A stretch of DNA of 64,000 nucleotides from CAUYXS01 sp965248495 (lineage in GTDB: Bacteria > Chloroflexota > Dehalococcoidia > Lucifugimonadales > Australimonadaceae). Shown here one piece after another: positions 1 to 10,905 of this stretch (position 1 is the stretch's first letter; each line of letters opens with the position of its first letter). The notes beneath the pieces were generated by a model, which ran no database searches, was not told the origin of the DNA, and saw nothing but the letters and a program-made list of their open reading frames with translations. Location of the stretch: NCBI GenBank assembly GCA_965248495.1, contig CBDFJL010000003.1, positions 62,001 through 126,000 of the forward strand, read 5' to 3'. Made by a program: the position numbers and the translations under genes.

Positions 1-1474
1 CCTCGCTGCCGTTACTCCGCAGCACGACGTTCTCGCCGACGACCCCCGGCCCTCCACCCGCCAGGCCATAGGGCCGGCTCGTCCGGCGTTCGGTGATCAG
101 CGACACGGTCGAGCGGGCAAGGAACTCGAGTTCGCGGACCACACCATCGCCGCCAGGGTGGCGGCCGATGCCTCCGGTGCCGGACCGGATGGCATACCGC
201 CTCACGCGGAGCGGGAAGGCGAACTCCAATGCCTCGGCCGGCGTGTTGAGCGTGTTGGTCATGTGGGAGTGGACGCCCGAGGCCCCCGCCCGCGTCGGGC
301 CCCCACCCATCCCGCCGGCAAGCGTCTCGTAGTAGGCGAACGGCTTGCCGGTCCTCGGGTCGGTGCCACCGGCCAGCACGTTGTTCATGGTGCCTTGGCT
401 CGCGGCCGGGACGACAGCGGGCGCTGCCTGGGCCAAGCAGCCGAAGAGGACGTCGCCAATGCGTTGCGATGTCTCGACGTTGCCACCGCTGACGGCGTGC
501 GGCGGGCTCGCGTTGACCAGCGAGCCGCGCTCGGCGACCACCGTGACGGCCCGGCGGACGCCATCGTTCGCCGGCACGTCGCCCCCGACGAGACAGCGAA
601 CGACGTAGAGGGCGGCCGCCTCCGTCACGGCGAGTGGCGTGTTGACGCAACCGCCGCTCTCCGACGTGGTCCCGTCGAAGTCGAAGATCACGTGCCCGTC
701 GGCGATGGTGGCCGTGCAGGCGATGGCCAGATTCTCGTTGCCCTGGCCGTCGTCCTCCATGGCATCGGCGAACGAGTACGCACCGCCCGGCAGCTCCCGG
801 AGCGCGGAGCGCGTCAAGGCTTCAGCGTAGTCGAGCAGCGCCGCCATGTGCTCGTTCAGCGTCGCGAGGCCGTAGCGGCCTACCAAGTCCAGGAAGCGGC
901 GCTGACCGGTGCGTACGGCTGCAAGCTGGGCGGAGAAGTCGCCCCGGCGCTCATCCGGAGTCCGCGTGTTGCGACAGATGAGTTCCAGCAGCGGCTCGTT
1001 CAATCGTCCACTCTCAATGAGTTTGAGGGGCGGGATGATGACCCCTTCCTGGTACAGCTCGGTGGATAGCGGCAGCGAGCCCGGCGCCATGCCGCCGATA
1101 TCAGCGTGGTGGCCACGGTTCGCCACGTAGCCGGCAAGGGTGCCGTCGTCCAGGTATACCGGCGCCATCAACGACACGTCGGGCAGGTGGGTGCCACCGA
1201 GGAAGGGGTCGTTGAGGATGGCGACGTCGCCGGGCCCCACATCGAAGGCGTCCAGCACCGCGCTCACCGACGCCGTCATGGCGCCAAGGTGGACCGGAAT
1301 GTGCGCGGCCTGCGCCACCATGGTCCCCGCCGCGTCGAACACGCCGCAAGAATAGTCGCGCCGCTCCTTCATGTTCGCCGAGTAGGACGTCCTGCCCAGC
1401 GTGACGCCCATCTCCTCGGCAACCGACGCCAGAAGGTTGCGAAACACTTCGAGCGAGACGGGGCTAATGGCCAT
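1..1474 (-). CDS. hyuB: Hydantoinase B / oxoprolinase subunit family protein (3' end outside window)
   Basis: Reading the minus strand from an ATG at 1474 gives an open frame with no stop down to the window edge, about 491 codons. It begins MAISPVSLEVFRNLLAS and carries the HyuB landmarks ILNDPFLGGTHLPD, GYVANRGHHADIGG, GGCVNTPLAVTEAA, SQGTMNNV and HSHMTNTLNTPAEALE. Family members are usually 510-590 residues, so only the C-terminus is missing. With HyuA it forms an ATP-dependent hydrolase or carboxylase of the N-methylhydantoinase/acetophenone carboxylase/5-oxoprolinase superfamily. The start overlaps the HyuA stop by 11 bases, and GGAGGGG lies just upstream, so the two are probably translationally coupled. 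The exact substrate cannot be read from sequence. Confidence 0.9.
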   Translation of the reverse strand, partial: MAISPVSLEVFRNLLASVAEEMGVTLGRTSYSANMKERRDYSCGVFDAAGTMVAQAAHIPVHLGAMTASVSAVLDAFDVGPGDVAILNDPFLGGTHLPDVSLMAPVYLDDGTLAGYVANRGHHADIGGMAPGSLPLSTELYQEGVIIPPLKLIESGRLNEPLLELICRNTRTPDERRGDFSAQLAAVRTGQRRFLDLVGRYGLATLNEHMAALLDYAEALTRSALRELPGGAYSFADAMEDDGQGNENLAIACTATIADGHVIFDFDGTTSESGGCVNTPLAVTEAAALYVVRCLVGGDVPANDGVRRAVTVVAERGSLVNASPPHAVSGGNVETSQRIGDVLFGCLAQAAPAVVPAASQGTMNNVLAGGTDPRTGKPFAYYETLAGGMGGGPTRAGASGVHSHMTNTLNTPAEALEFAFPLRVRRYAIRSGTGGIGRHPGGDGVVRELEFLARSTVSLITERRTSRPYGLAGGGPGVVGENVVLRSNGSE

Positions 1475-3464
1475 CGCCGCTCCCCTCCGGGACGAGAATG
1501 AGGTTTCCGAGCGGGTCGACCGACCCGGCCCAGCCCGGTGGCAAGACAGTTGTCGCATCCATCTGGACCACCAGCGCGGGCCCGGCAAGCCGGTGCCCGG
1601 GCCGCAGGGCCTCGCGCTCGTGGAGCGCCACCGAGCGCGACCCGGTCTCGAACCAGGCCTCCACGCGCCCGCTGACCGGTGCCTCGCCGAAGGCAGGCTG
1701 CAACCGCTCGAGCGGCGGCCGCTCGGTCGCGGCGACGACGCGCAGGCGGGCGGTGACCACCTCAACCGGCGCCTGAGGGTTCGTGTACCCGAAGCGCTGC
1801 TCGTGCGCCTGGTGGAACGCGGCCGCGAGGTCGGCGTACGCGTTCGCCGACCGCTCTGGCCACCTCACGGCAAGCTCGAAGGACTGGCCGACGTAGCGCA
1901 CGTCCACGAACCGCTCTATCCGCAACCCTTCGCGGGCAAACCCCTCCCCTGCCAGGTCGGCAACGCCCTCGGCCTCGAGTACGGCGAAGGCGTCGCCCAC
2001 GCTTGCCAGCGACGCCTCGTCCCGCGCCATCACCGTGCGGGAAAAGTCCTTGGCCACGTCCGCGATGGCGACGCCCAGCGCCGACAGCACACCGGGGTAG
2101 CGCGGGACCAGCACCCGTCCGATATCCAGCGCCGCGGCCAATTCACAAGCGTGCTGTGGGCCGGCGCCACCAAATGCGACGAGGGTGAAGTCCCGCGGAT
2201 CGTGGCCGCGCTCCAGCGACACCGCGCGTAGCGCCCGCTCCATGACGGCGTTTGCGACCCGCACGATCCCAAGCGCAGCGTCGGTCGGTCCGGCGCCCAT
2301 GGCCATCGCCACTCGTGCCATGGCATCCGAAGCGCGGGAAGCATCCAGCGACATGCTCCCGCCGACGAAGTGCTCAGGCACCAGCCGCCCGAGCGCGAGG
2401 TTCGCATCCGTTACCGTGGGCTCGTCGCCGACGCCGTAGCACGCGGGGCCCGGTACCGCGCCGGCGGACTCCGGACCTACCCGTAGCGCGCCCCCAGCGT
2501 CGACCCGCGCGATGGAGCCGCCACCCGCGCCGACGGTGTGGATATCGACCGCCGGCACGCCGATGGGCACCGTCCCCACCGTGTGACCGGTGGTCAGCTG
2601 GACGCGGCCGGGTATGAGCGCCACGTCCGTGGAGGTCCCGCCCATGTCGAAGGTGATGACGTGATCGAAGCCAGCAGCCTCGGCGACGTACATCCCGCCG
2701 ATGACACCACCGGCCGGCCCGCTTAGGACGGTGCGCACGGGATGGCGTCGGGCCAGTTCCACCGGTGTGCTCCCGCCCGACGACTGCATCACGCGCAGGG
2801 GAACGTTCAGTCGTTGTTGCATCCTGCCGAGGTAGCCCGACATGAGCGGCCCCACGTAGGCGTTTGCCGAAACCGTACTGGCACGCTCGTACTCGCGGAA
2901 CTCCGGCAGCACGTCGCTCGACAGGGAGATGAAGACCTCGGGGAGCAGCCGTTCGATGGCCGCCGCGAGGCGCTGCTCGTGCTCCGGCCGCAGGAACGAG
3001 AAGAGCAGACTTACGGCCACTGCCTCGATGTCCAGCGCGGCCACTGCCTCCGCCACCCGGCGGGCATCGGCGTCCGACAACGCAGCGACGACGCTGCCAT
3101 CGGCGCCCACGCGCTCCGCGACACCGACGCTGCGGCCAGGCGCAATCAACGGCTCCGGCGCCTCGTACTCCAATGCGTACAGCTCGCTGCGCGCCTGGCG
3201 TCCGAGACGCAGCACGTCCTCGAACCCTGCCGTCGTCACCAACGCTGTCCGAGCTCCCTTACGCTCGAGCAGTGCATTGGTGGCGACCGTCGTCCCGTGG
3301 ACAACGACTGCCGCTTCGGAGCCCAGGGTGACCATTCCTTCCACGGCGGCTCGGGCCGGGTCGTCGGGTGTCGACGGCGCCTTTAGCGTCACGATGGTGC
3401 CGTCCCGCACGAGGACGAAGTCGGTGAATGTGCCACCGGTGTCGATGCCAATGACGTCGGCCAA
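1464..3464 (-). CDS. hyuA: Hydantoinase A / oxoprolinase subunit family protein
   Basis: A 666-residue protein of the HyuA/acetone-carboxylase-beta family. It starts with the ATPase phosphate-1 motif IGIDTGGTFTDFVLV and contains the second actin-fold signature FDMGGTSTDVALI near residue 270 and the C-terminal FGGAGPQHACELA. The family binds ATP and phosphorylates or activates the ring or ketone substrate for the HyuB partner. I chose the TTG at 3464 because GGGGGGAGAG lies five bases upstream and the conserved N-terminus begins there. An upstream in-frame ATG at 3593 would add 43 unrelated residues. It is the promoter-proximal gene of a hyuA-hyuB pair and diverges from ligD across about 137 bp. 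Candidate substrates are hydantoins, 5-oxoproline or aryl ketones; no regulator sits beside it. Confidence 0.9.
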   Translation of the reverse strand: MADVIGIDTGGTFTDFVLVRDGTIVTLKAPSTPDDPARAAVEGMVTLGSEAAVVVHGTTVATNALLERKGARTALVTTAGFEDVLRLGRQARSELYALEYEAPEPLIAPGRSVGVAERVGADGSVVAALSDADARRVAEAVAALDIEAVAVSLLFSFLRPEHEQRLAAAIERLLPEVFISLSSDVLPEFREYERASTVSANAYVGPLMSGYLGRMQQRLNVPLRVMQSSGGSTPVELARRHPVRTVLSGPAGGVIGGMYVAEAAGFDHVITFDMGGTSTDVALIPGRVQLTTGHTVGTVPIGVPAVDIHTVGAGGGSIARVDAGGALRVGPESAGAVPGPACYGVGDEPTVTDANLALGRLVPEHFVGGSMSLDASRASDAMARVAMAMGAGPTDAALGIVRVANAVMERALRAVSLERGHDPRDFTLVAFGGAGPQHACELAAALDIGRVLVPRYPGVLSALGVAIADVAKDFSRTVMARDEASLASVGDAFAVLEAEGVADLAGEGFAREGLRIERFVDVRYVGQSFELAVRWPERSANAYADLAAAFHQAHEQRFGYTNPQAPVEVVTARLRVVAATERPPLERLQPAFGEAPVSGRVEAWFETGSRSVALHEREALRPGHRLAGPALVVQMDATTVLPPGWAGSVDPLGNLILVPEGSGDGH

Positions 3465-3601
3465 GTCTCTCCCCCCTTCTCCCGCCTCTGGCGGGCTCAG
3501 GGCAGGCTCCGCGCGGAACGCGGTCGAGGCGTCAGTGTAGGTGATACGGCACATCGCCGCCCCGCTGCGTCTATCGGCGGAAGCGCGATACACCGGGCCA
3601 C

Positions 3602-6466
3602 GTGGACGACAGGAGAGCGCCGTCGTACCCTGGCGCGGTGCTACGCCCGTACGAAGAGAAGCGCGACTTCCGCGCCACGACCGAGCCTGGAGCGGGACGC
3701 CCCGCCGGGCACGGCGCGCTGCGCTTCGTCGTCCAAAAGCACGCCGCGCGGCGCCTCCACTACGACTTCCGGCTCGAGCTCGACGGCACCCTGAAGTCGT
3801 GGGCTGTACCCAAGGGCCCCTCGCTCAACGTCAAGGAGAAGCGCCTCGCCGTCATGGTCGAGGACCACCCGCTCGACTACGCCCACTTCGAGGGCGTCAT
3901 CGGCGACGGCAACTACGGCGCAGGCCAGGTGATCGTGTGGGACAGCGGCCTCTACTCGCCCGACGACGGCGCGTTGGCCTTCGATGACCGCGACGCGGCC
4001 CAGGCACGGATGCGAGCCCAGATCGACGCCGGCAAGTTGTCGTTCACGCTGCGGGGCCGCAAGCTGCGTGGGTCGTGGACGATCGTGAAGACGGCGCGCG
4101 CCAAGAATGAGTGGCTGCTCATCAAGCACCGCGACGGCTTCGACGACGACGAACGGGACATCCTCGACGAGGACCGCTCCGTCGTCTCGGGCCTCAGCCT
4201 CGACGAGCTGAAAGCCGGGCGCCTGCCGGACCCATCCCGTACGGCAAGCACCTCCGACGTCGGGCAGCCGGCGGCGTTACCGAAGCGCCTCCAACCGATG
4301 CTGGCGCGCTCAACCGACGCCGCGTTCACCGACGACCGCTGGCTCTTCGAGCCGAAGCTCGACGGCTTCCGGGCCGTCGCCCTGCTCCAGGCCGGTTCGG
4401 TCAGGCTCCTGAGCCGCACGGGCCGCGACATGACCGCGGCCTTCCCGGAGATCGCCGCGGAGCTCGAAGCCCAGCCCCAGGACGACATGGCGTTGGACGG
4501 CGAGATCGTGGCCTTGGACAAGAAGGGGCGACCGAGCTTCCAGCTCATGCAGGGCCGCTCGGGCCTGCCCCGGTTCGGGTCCCCCCGGTCCGGCCCCAAA
4601 CCCAGCGAGCCCGCGGCCGTGATCTACTACCCCTTCGACCTCGTCCACCTCAACGGGCGCTCGCTGCGCCGGGTGCCGCTCGAAGAGCGCAAGCGTCTGC
4701 TGGAGCTCGCCGTGGTGCCTGGTGACCACGTCCGGCTCGTCGAGCAGGTTGTTGGTGAGGGCGAAGCGTTCTTCCACGCCGCGACACGGCTGGGCTTCGA
4801 AGGGGTCGTCGCCAAGCGCCGCGACGGCCACTACGAGCCCGGCAAGCGCAGCCCAGGCTGGCTCAAGATCAAGCGGGAGCAGTCTCAGGAGCTGGTCATC
4901 GCCGGCTACACGCCGGGCGAGGGCGAGCGGGCGTCCACCTTTGGCGCGCTGGTCGTCGGCTACTACGAAGGGCGCGAGCTCCATTACGCCGGACGAGTCG
5001 GCACCGGGTTTTCACACGAGACGCTCGAAGAGCTGCTTACGATGATGGAGCCGCTGCGCACCGGCGAAACGCCTTTTGCCGCCGTACCCCCCTTCACGGA
5101 CCTACCCAATGGGGATATCGAGGGTACCCAATGGGTACGGCCGGAGCTGGTCGCGCAGGTGACGTTCGCCGAGTGGACGGGCGACGGTGTCTTGCGCGCG
5201 CCGGTGTTTGTGGGCCTGCGCGGTGACGTCCCACCGGCCACGGTCGTGCGCGAGGTGGCCGAGCCGCCGGAGGCATTCGACACGCCGACGCCGTCCGGGG
5301 GCGGTGCCCCTGCCCGGTCCGTCCGTGCCCCTCGGCGTCGCTCGGGACAGGACTCGGGAGCCTCAGCGCGAACAAGCACTCCCGCAGGCCAAGGCCCGGC
5401 AGCGGTCGAAGGCGTGCTGGAACAGCTGGCCCTCGCGGGAGGCTCGCTGAAGCTCCAGGTCGCTGACCATACCGTCGCGCTCACGAACCTCGACAAGCCG
5501 ATGTGGCCCGCGACCGCCGACCGGCCCGCGATCACGAAACGCGATGCGATCCGCTACTACGCCAGCGTCGCACCGCTGCTGCTCCCTCACCTGCGCGACC
5601 GCCCGCTGACCCTGACGCGCTACCCCAACGGCGTCGACGGCGACAGCTTCTACCAGAAGCACGTCGAGCACCTTCCACCGTTCGTGGAGACGGTCCACCT
5701 GTTCTCGTCGTCGAACGAGGGCAACCAGGACTACGTCACCGTCAACAACCTGCCGACGCTGATCTGGCTCGCGCAGCTGGCAGACTTGGAAATGCACCCG
5801 TGGCTCTCGCGCACCGTCGCGGGGCCGGATGGCGAGCAGCTGGGCCTCGACTTCGCCAACTCGGAGGAGTCGATCAACGCCAGCGCCCTCAACTACCCCG
5901 ACTTCATCGCCTTCGACCTCGACCCCTACATCTACTCGGGCGACGAGAAGCCGAGGGACGAGCCCGAGCTGCACCGCAAGGGCTACGCCAAGACGGTGGA
6001 GATGGCGCTGGCGCTGAAGGAGATACTGGACCAGCTGTCACTCTCGTCGTTCGTCAAGACCTCGGGCAAGACCGGGCTGCACATCTACGTGCCGGTGCTG
6101 CGCCAGTACGACTACACGCTGACGCGCAAGGCGTGCGAGCTCATCGGCCGTTTCCTTCTCCGCCAGCACCCCTTCGAGCTGACCCTGGAGTGGTCCGTGC
6201 GCAAGCGCGAGGGCAAGGTGTTCTTCGATCACAACATGAACACGCGCGGCAAGAACATGGCCTCGGTCTACTCCCTGCGTCCCCTGCCCGGCGCGCCAGT
6301 CTCGACCCCCGTGTCCTGGGCCGAGCTCCCGGACGTCTACCCCACCGACTTCACCATCGACACGGTGCCGGAGCGCTTTGCCAGGGTGGGCGACCTGTGG
6401 GGCGATATCCTGGGTGCGAAGCACGACCTGCGCCGGCTGCTCGAAGCCGACGGCGAGGCCTCGTAG
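3602..6466 (+). CDS. ligD: Multifunctional non-homologous end-joining DNA ligase LigD (PE-LIG-POL order)
   Basis: A 954-residue fusion with three domains. The 3'-phosphoesterase lies at about residues 15-170 (FVVQKHAARRLHYDFRLE, HFEGVIGDGNYGAG). The ATP-dependent ligase lies at about 235-520, with adenylated lysine in EPKLDGFR near residue 251 and LDGEIVALD, GVVAKRRDG and WLKIKRE. The primase-polymerase lies at about 640-945 (RYPNGVDGDSFYQKH, FDLDPYIYSG, VKTSGKTGLHIYVP). It repairs blunt double-strand breaks, normally recruited by Ku; no ku gene is in this window. The start is a GTG at 3602; an in-frame GTG at 3638 is a real alternative. The interdomain linker contains two direct copies of TACCCAATGGG at about 5102-5135. 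The amidohydrolase follows two bases downstream. Confidence 0.95.
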   Translation: MDDRRAPSYPGAVLRPYEEKRDFRATTEPGAGRPAGHGALRFVVQKHAARRLHYDFRLELDGTLKSWAVPKGPSLNVKEKRLAVMVEDHPLDYAHFEGVIGDGNYGAGQVIVWDSGLYSPDDGALAFDDRDAAQARMRAQIDAGKLSFTLRGRKLRGSWTIVKTARAKNEWLLIKHRDGFDDDERDILDEDRSVVSGLSLDELKAGRLPDPSRTASTSDVGQPAALPKRLQPMLARSTDAAFTDDRWLFEPKLDGFRAVALLQAGSVRLLSRTGRDMTAAFPEIAAELEAQPQDDMALDGEIVALDKKGRPSFQLMQGRSGLPRFGSPRSGPKPSEPAAVIYYPFDLVHLNGRSLRRVPLEERKRLLELAVVPGDHVRLVEQVVGEGEAFFHAATRLGFEGVVAKRRDGHYEPGKRSPGWLKIKREQSQELVIAGYTPGEGERASTFGALVVGYYEGRELHYAGRVGTGFSHETLEELLTMMEPLRTGETPFAAVPPFTDLPNGDIEGTQWVRPELVAQVTFAEWTGDGVLRAPVFVGLRGDVPPATVVREVAEPPEAFDTPTPSGGGAPARSVRAPRRRSGQDSGASARTSTPAGQGPAAVEGVLEQLALAGGSLKLQVADHTVALTNLDKPMWPATADRPAITKRDAIRYYASVAPLLLPHLRDRPLTLTRYPNGVDGDSFYQKHVEHLPPFVETVHLFSSSNEGNQDYVTVNNLPTLIWLAQLADLEMHPWLSRTVAGPDGEQLGLDFANSEESINASALNYPDFIAFDLDPYIYSGDEKPRDEPELHRKGYAKTVEMALALKEILDQLSLSSFVKTSGKTGLHIYVPVLRQYDYTLTRKACELIGRFLLRQHPFELTLEWSVRKREGKVFFDHNMNTRGKNMASVYSLRPLPGAPVSTPVSWAELPDVYPTDFTIDTVPERFARVGDLWGDILGAKHDLRRLLEADGEAS

Positions 6467-6468
6467 GC

Positions 6469-7386
6469 ATGCCCACGTCCGGGCGGACAATCGACGTCCA
6501 CGCGCACCACACGCCGGCCGACTGCGTCGCGCTACTCCCCGGCGGCCTGCCGCTCGCGCACATCGTTGGCGACATGTCGGACCAGACGCGCCGGCTGGCT
6601 GACATGGACCGCGCCGGCGTCGACGTGCAGGTGCTGTCGCCCTTCCTCGGATTCCTCAACCAGGGCCTCGACGTCGCCCGGCAGCACAACGACGCTATGG
6701 CAGCCGCGGTGGGCGCGCACCCGGAGCGCTTCATCGGGCTGGCGGCAGCACCCATGGCGGAGCCCGGGGCCGCGCCCGACGAGATCGAGCGCGCCATCAA
6801 GGACCTGGGCCTGCATGGCGTGGAGCTCGGGACCAACGTTCTCGGCAAGAATCTGGACGACCCGGCGTTCGGGCCGGTCTTCGACCGGCTCGCGGCACTG
6901 GAGGTGCCGGTGTTCCTCCACCCGCTCAACGTCCTTGGACCGGAGCGGCTCGCCAGCTACTCGCTCGACAACCTGATCGGTAACGTCACCGATACGGCCG
7001 TCGCCGCCGCCAGCCTGATCTTCGGCGGCGTGATGGAGCGCCTGCCCAGCCTCAAGGTCTATCTGGCGCACGGCGGCGGCAGCTGCCCCTTCGTCCGCGG
7101 ACGCTGGGACCACGGCTGGCGCGCCCGTGCCAACGAGTCGCGCATCAAGCAGCCCCCCAGCGCCTACCTGGCGAGGTTCTACTTCGACGCGCTGACCCAC
7201 TCGCCAGACGCCCTCGCGTTCCTCGTGGCGTGGGCCGGCGCGGATCACGTGATGATGGGCACCGACTACCCGTTCGACATGGGCGACGCCTCGCCCGTCG
7301 AGACCATCGAAGCCAACGCGGCGCTGAGCGCCGAGCAGAAGCGCGCCATCCTCGGCGAGAGCGCAGCCTCACTGTTCGGCCTGTAG
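6469..7386 (+). CDS. Amidohydrolase family protein (ACMSD-like TIM barrel)
   Basis: A 305-residue metal-dependent hydrolase or decarboxylase of the amidohydrolase-2 group (2-amino-3-carboxymuconate semialdehyde decarboxylase-like). The N-terminal metal site is IDVHAHHTP, followed by DMDRAGVDVQVLSP. FLHPLNVLG and YLAHGGGSCPFVRGRW supply further histidines, and MMGTDYPFDMGD the C-terminal catalytic aspartate. The length is typical. The ATG at 6469 is two bases after the ligD stop, so it is probably co-transcribed with ligD, although the functions look unrelated. A longer in-frame reading upstream is only the ligD gene in another frame. The substrate is unknown; family members decarboxylate or hydrate aromatic or dicarboxylic intermediates. 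Confidence 0.9.
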   Translation: MPTSGRTIDVHAHHTPADCVALLPGGLPLAHIVGDMSDQTRRLADMDRAGVDVQVLSPFLGFLNQGLDVARQHNDAMAAAVGAHPERFIGLAAAPMAEPGAAPDEIERAIKDLGLHGVELGTNVLGKNLDDPAFGPVFDRLAALEVPVFLHPLNVLGPERLASYSLDNLIGNVTDTAVAAASLIFGGVMERLPSLKVYLAHGGGSCPFVRGRWDHGWRARANESRIKQPPSAYLARFYFDALTHSPDALAFLVAWAGADHVMMGTDYPFDMGDASPVETIEANAALSAEQKRAILGESAASLFGL

Positions 7387-7413
7387 CCCGCGCGCCATCA
7401 GGAGGCACACCAG

Positions 7414-8289
7414 ATGACCATGCCCAACGAACGCTTCGACTACTCGGCGATGCCGGGCCGCGGGCCGCTTCGCCTCCCCGGCGGTGCGCGTCTCGCCGTC
7501 GTCACGGTCATCAACGTCGAGGACTGGCAGATCACGCGCCCCATGCCAAGGACGGTGCTGCCGCCGCCGGCCGGCGCGACCGGCATCCCCGACGTGCCCA
7601 ACTGGGCGTGGCACGAGTACGGCATGCGGGTGGGCATCTACCGTCTCATGGATGCCTTGGCGCGCCACGGCATCAAGGCTACGACGTCCATCAACGCCTC
7701 GGTGTGCCTCACCTACCCCCACATCGCGCAGGCAATCCTCGACGCGGGCTGGGAGTTCATGGGCCACGGATTCCAACAGCAGTCCGCGAGCGTCATCGAC
7801 GACGAGCGGGCCATGGTGCGCCTGGCCGTTGACACCATTCGCGAGTTCACCGGCAAGGCCCCGCGCGGCTGGCTGGGACCGGGCCTGACCGAGACGTGGG
7901 ACACGCCCGAGGTGCTGGTCGAGAACGGCATCGAGTACGTCTGCGATTGGGTCGCGGACGACCAACCCTTCGAGATGAAGACCGGGGCGGGGCCCCTGCT
8001 GTCGGTCCCCTACTCGCTGGAGCTGAACGACATACCGATGATGCTCGTCCAGCACCATCAGGCGTCGGAGCTGTTCAATCGCATCCGTGACCAGTTCGAC
8101 CGGCTGTACGACGAGGCCGCCGGCTCCGCGCGCGTGATGACCGTCGCCATCCACCCGTACGTCAGCGGCGTGCCGCACCGCATCAAGTACCTCGAGCAGG
8201 CGTACGAGTACATGGCGGCGAAGGACGGCGTGCTGTTCTGGACCGGCGAGCAGGTGCTCGACTGGTGGCGCTCGACCCACGGCGGCTGA
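7414..8289 (+). CDS. Polysaccharide deacetylase family protein (PuuE/allantoinase-like)
   Basis: A 291-residue NodB-fold hydrolase. The N-terminal segment RLAVVTVINVEDWQ, the block YRLMDALARHGIKATTSINA and WEFMGHGFQQQS match the metal-independent-allantoinase/PuuE branch rather than chitin deacetylases. Later IHPYVSGVPHRIKYLE supplies the C-terminal histidine motif. Enzymes of this branch cleave amide or ureide bonds of small molecules. An AGGAGG at 7400-7405 precedes the ATG with good spacing. It lies 27 bases behind the amidohydrolase gene and is probably the last gene of the ligD unit. It fits the ureide-hydrolysis theme of the window, but its substrate is inferred only from family. Confidence 0.88.
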   Translation: MTMPNERFDYSAMPGRGPLRLPGGARLAVVTVINVEDWQITRPMPRTVLPPPAGATGIPDVPNWAWHEYGMRVGIYRLMDALARHGIKATTSINASVCLTYPHIAQAILDAGWEFMGHGFQQQSASVIDDERAMVRLAVDTIREFTGKAPRGWLGPGLTETWDTPEVLVENGIEYVCDWVADDQPFEMKTGAGPLLSVPYSLELNDIPMMLVQHHQASELFNRIRDQFDRLYDEAAGSARVMTVAIHPYVSGVPHRIKYLEQAYEYMAAKDGVLFWTGEQVLDWWRSTHGG

Positions 8290-8364
8290 TGCTGCCCACG
8301 TTGGCTTCAGGCGGGAGAGCCCTTGGACCTTGCTCGACCGTTCGAACGTTCGGTCTCTAGTTCC

Positions 8365-8835
8365 TCAGAACCAGCGCCGTACAGCGGCTTTGTAGTGAAG
8401 GTAGGGCTCTCCGAAGTTCTGGTCAAGGAATCGTTCCTCGCGACGGATAACGCCAAGCTGGAGGTACACGACCAGCACAGGAAGCAGCGCGAGTACCCAC
8501 CAGGTATTCACCGCCAACGCAATCCCGGCGACCACCAATGTGTCGCCCAAGTACATCGGATTGCGGGTCCTCTTGTAGATACCGTGCTGAACGATGAGCG
8601 ACGGCGGATTGGAAAAGGTGATGTCGGTGCGAGCTCGACGGAACGTTAACATTCCAGCGGCCATAACTAAGACCCCGAGGGCCACAAGAGGTAGCCCTAC
8701 CGCAAGTTGTATCGAGCCCTCTGGGAGAATCCGAGCGGACACAGCGAACTGTAATCCGACCCCAATACCCACAAGCGCAAGGACGACCAAAGGGGGTGGC
8801 AGCTTGAGAAGTGGCTCGACCGGTTTCGTCTGCAC
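8365..8835 (-). CDS. Isoprenylcysteine carboxyl methyltransferase family membrane protein
   Basis: A protein of about 156 residues with four or five hydrophobic segments and the ICMT/PEMT cofactor motif: KRTRNPMYLGD near the middle and EERFLDQNFGEPYLHYKAAV near the C-terminus. Bacterial members are S-adenosylmethionine-dependent methyltransferases of the inner membrane with largely unknown acceptors. I prefer the GTG at 8835, because GGAGGTC stands nine bases upstream; a TTG at 8862 would add nine residues that overlap this site. Codon use is somewhat less G+C-rich than in neighbouring genes. No partner gene adjoins it, and about 200 bp without coding separates it from ridA. Confidence 0.85.
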   Translation of the reverse strand: MQTKPVEPLLKLPPPLVVLALVGIGVGLQFAVSARILPEGSIQLAVGLPLVALGVLVMAAGMLTFRRARTDITFSNPPSLIVQHGIYKRTRNPMYLGDTLVVAGIALAVNTWWVLALLPVLVVYLQLGVIRREERFLDQNFGEPYLHYKAAVRRWF

Positions 8836-9036
8836 TATTGATGACCTCCGGAGAGTGAGCAACCAAGGCGAGCGCGCCCGCGCAAAAGCCTATCAGTTTG
8901 ACCGATCCTAGCCGAGCCTACGACGATGCGGTGTACGTCGACGCGCGGGGGCGACCCGATTCCAATCGCAGTGCCCGGCGTGGTGGCCTCCAGACGGGAT
9001 TCACCACCCTCCAAACGTGGCCCGTAGAATTCGCTC

Positions 9037-9432
9037 CTATCGATCGCCGAGCACGGCCGTGGCCGTGATCTCGATGAGCATCTCGGGCTCCGCGAACGAA
9101 GAGACGCCGAGCAGTGAACTGCTCGGGTAGTCGTCGCCAAAGTACTGCTTGCGCACCTCGCAGAACTCGTCGCCGAAGCGCATGTCCAGCACGTAGACGA
9201 CCATGGTCACGATGTCGGCCATCGTTCCGCCGACCTCGGCGAGGTTCTCTTCGATCAGCTCGAAGGTGCGCTCGCACTGCCGCCGGGTGTTGGCCGCGAT
9301 CAGCGAGCCGTCCTTGTCCCACATGCCGCCAACGCCGGCGAGGTAGACGGTCTTCGCGCCGCCGCTGGTCACGACCGCCCTGGAGTAGCTGCGGCGTTGT
9401 TGCCCGTCGCCCTTGAGGTATTCGCGGCTCAT
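9037..9432 (-). CDS. RidA family protein (YjgF/UK114)
   Basis: A 131-residue RidA-superfamily protein. It shows the family core: GGAKTVYLAGVGG, the segment ERTFELIEENLAEVGG, VTMVVYVLDMRFGDEF, SSLLGVSSFAEPEMLIEITATAVL. Family members form trimers; classical RidA deaminates reactive enamines and imines from amino-acid metabolism, while other branches have substrate-specific roles. The ATG at 9432 has AGGAGGAAGA directly upstream. It lies 18 bases downstream of the malic enzyme gene on the same strand, so the two are probably one transcript. The catalytic arginine of true RidA is not evident at the usual place (the segment reads EPEMLIEI), so enamine deaminase activity is uncertain. Confidence 0.9.
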   Translation of the reverse strand: MSREYLKGDGQQRRSYSRAVVTSGGAKTVYLAGVGGMWDKDGSLIAANTRRQCERTFELIEENLAEVGGTMADIVTMVVYVLDMRFGDEFCEVRKQYFGDDYPSSSLLGVSSFAEPEMLIEITATAVLGDR

Positions 9433-9450
9433 TCTTCCTCCTATCGGCCG

Positions 9451-10905
<1,455 letters not shown>

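Noticed and set aside
5503..6468. In-frame extension upstream of the ACMSD-like amidohydrolase
   Set aside because: It overlaps the ligD gene in another frame; the real start is the ATG at 6469 directly after the ligD stop.
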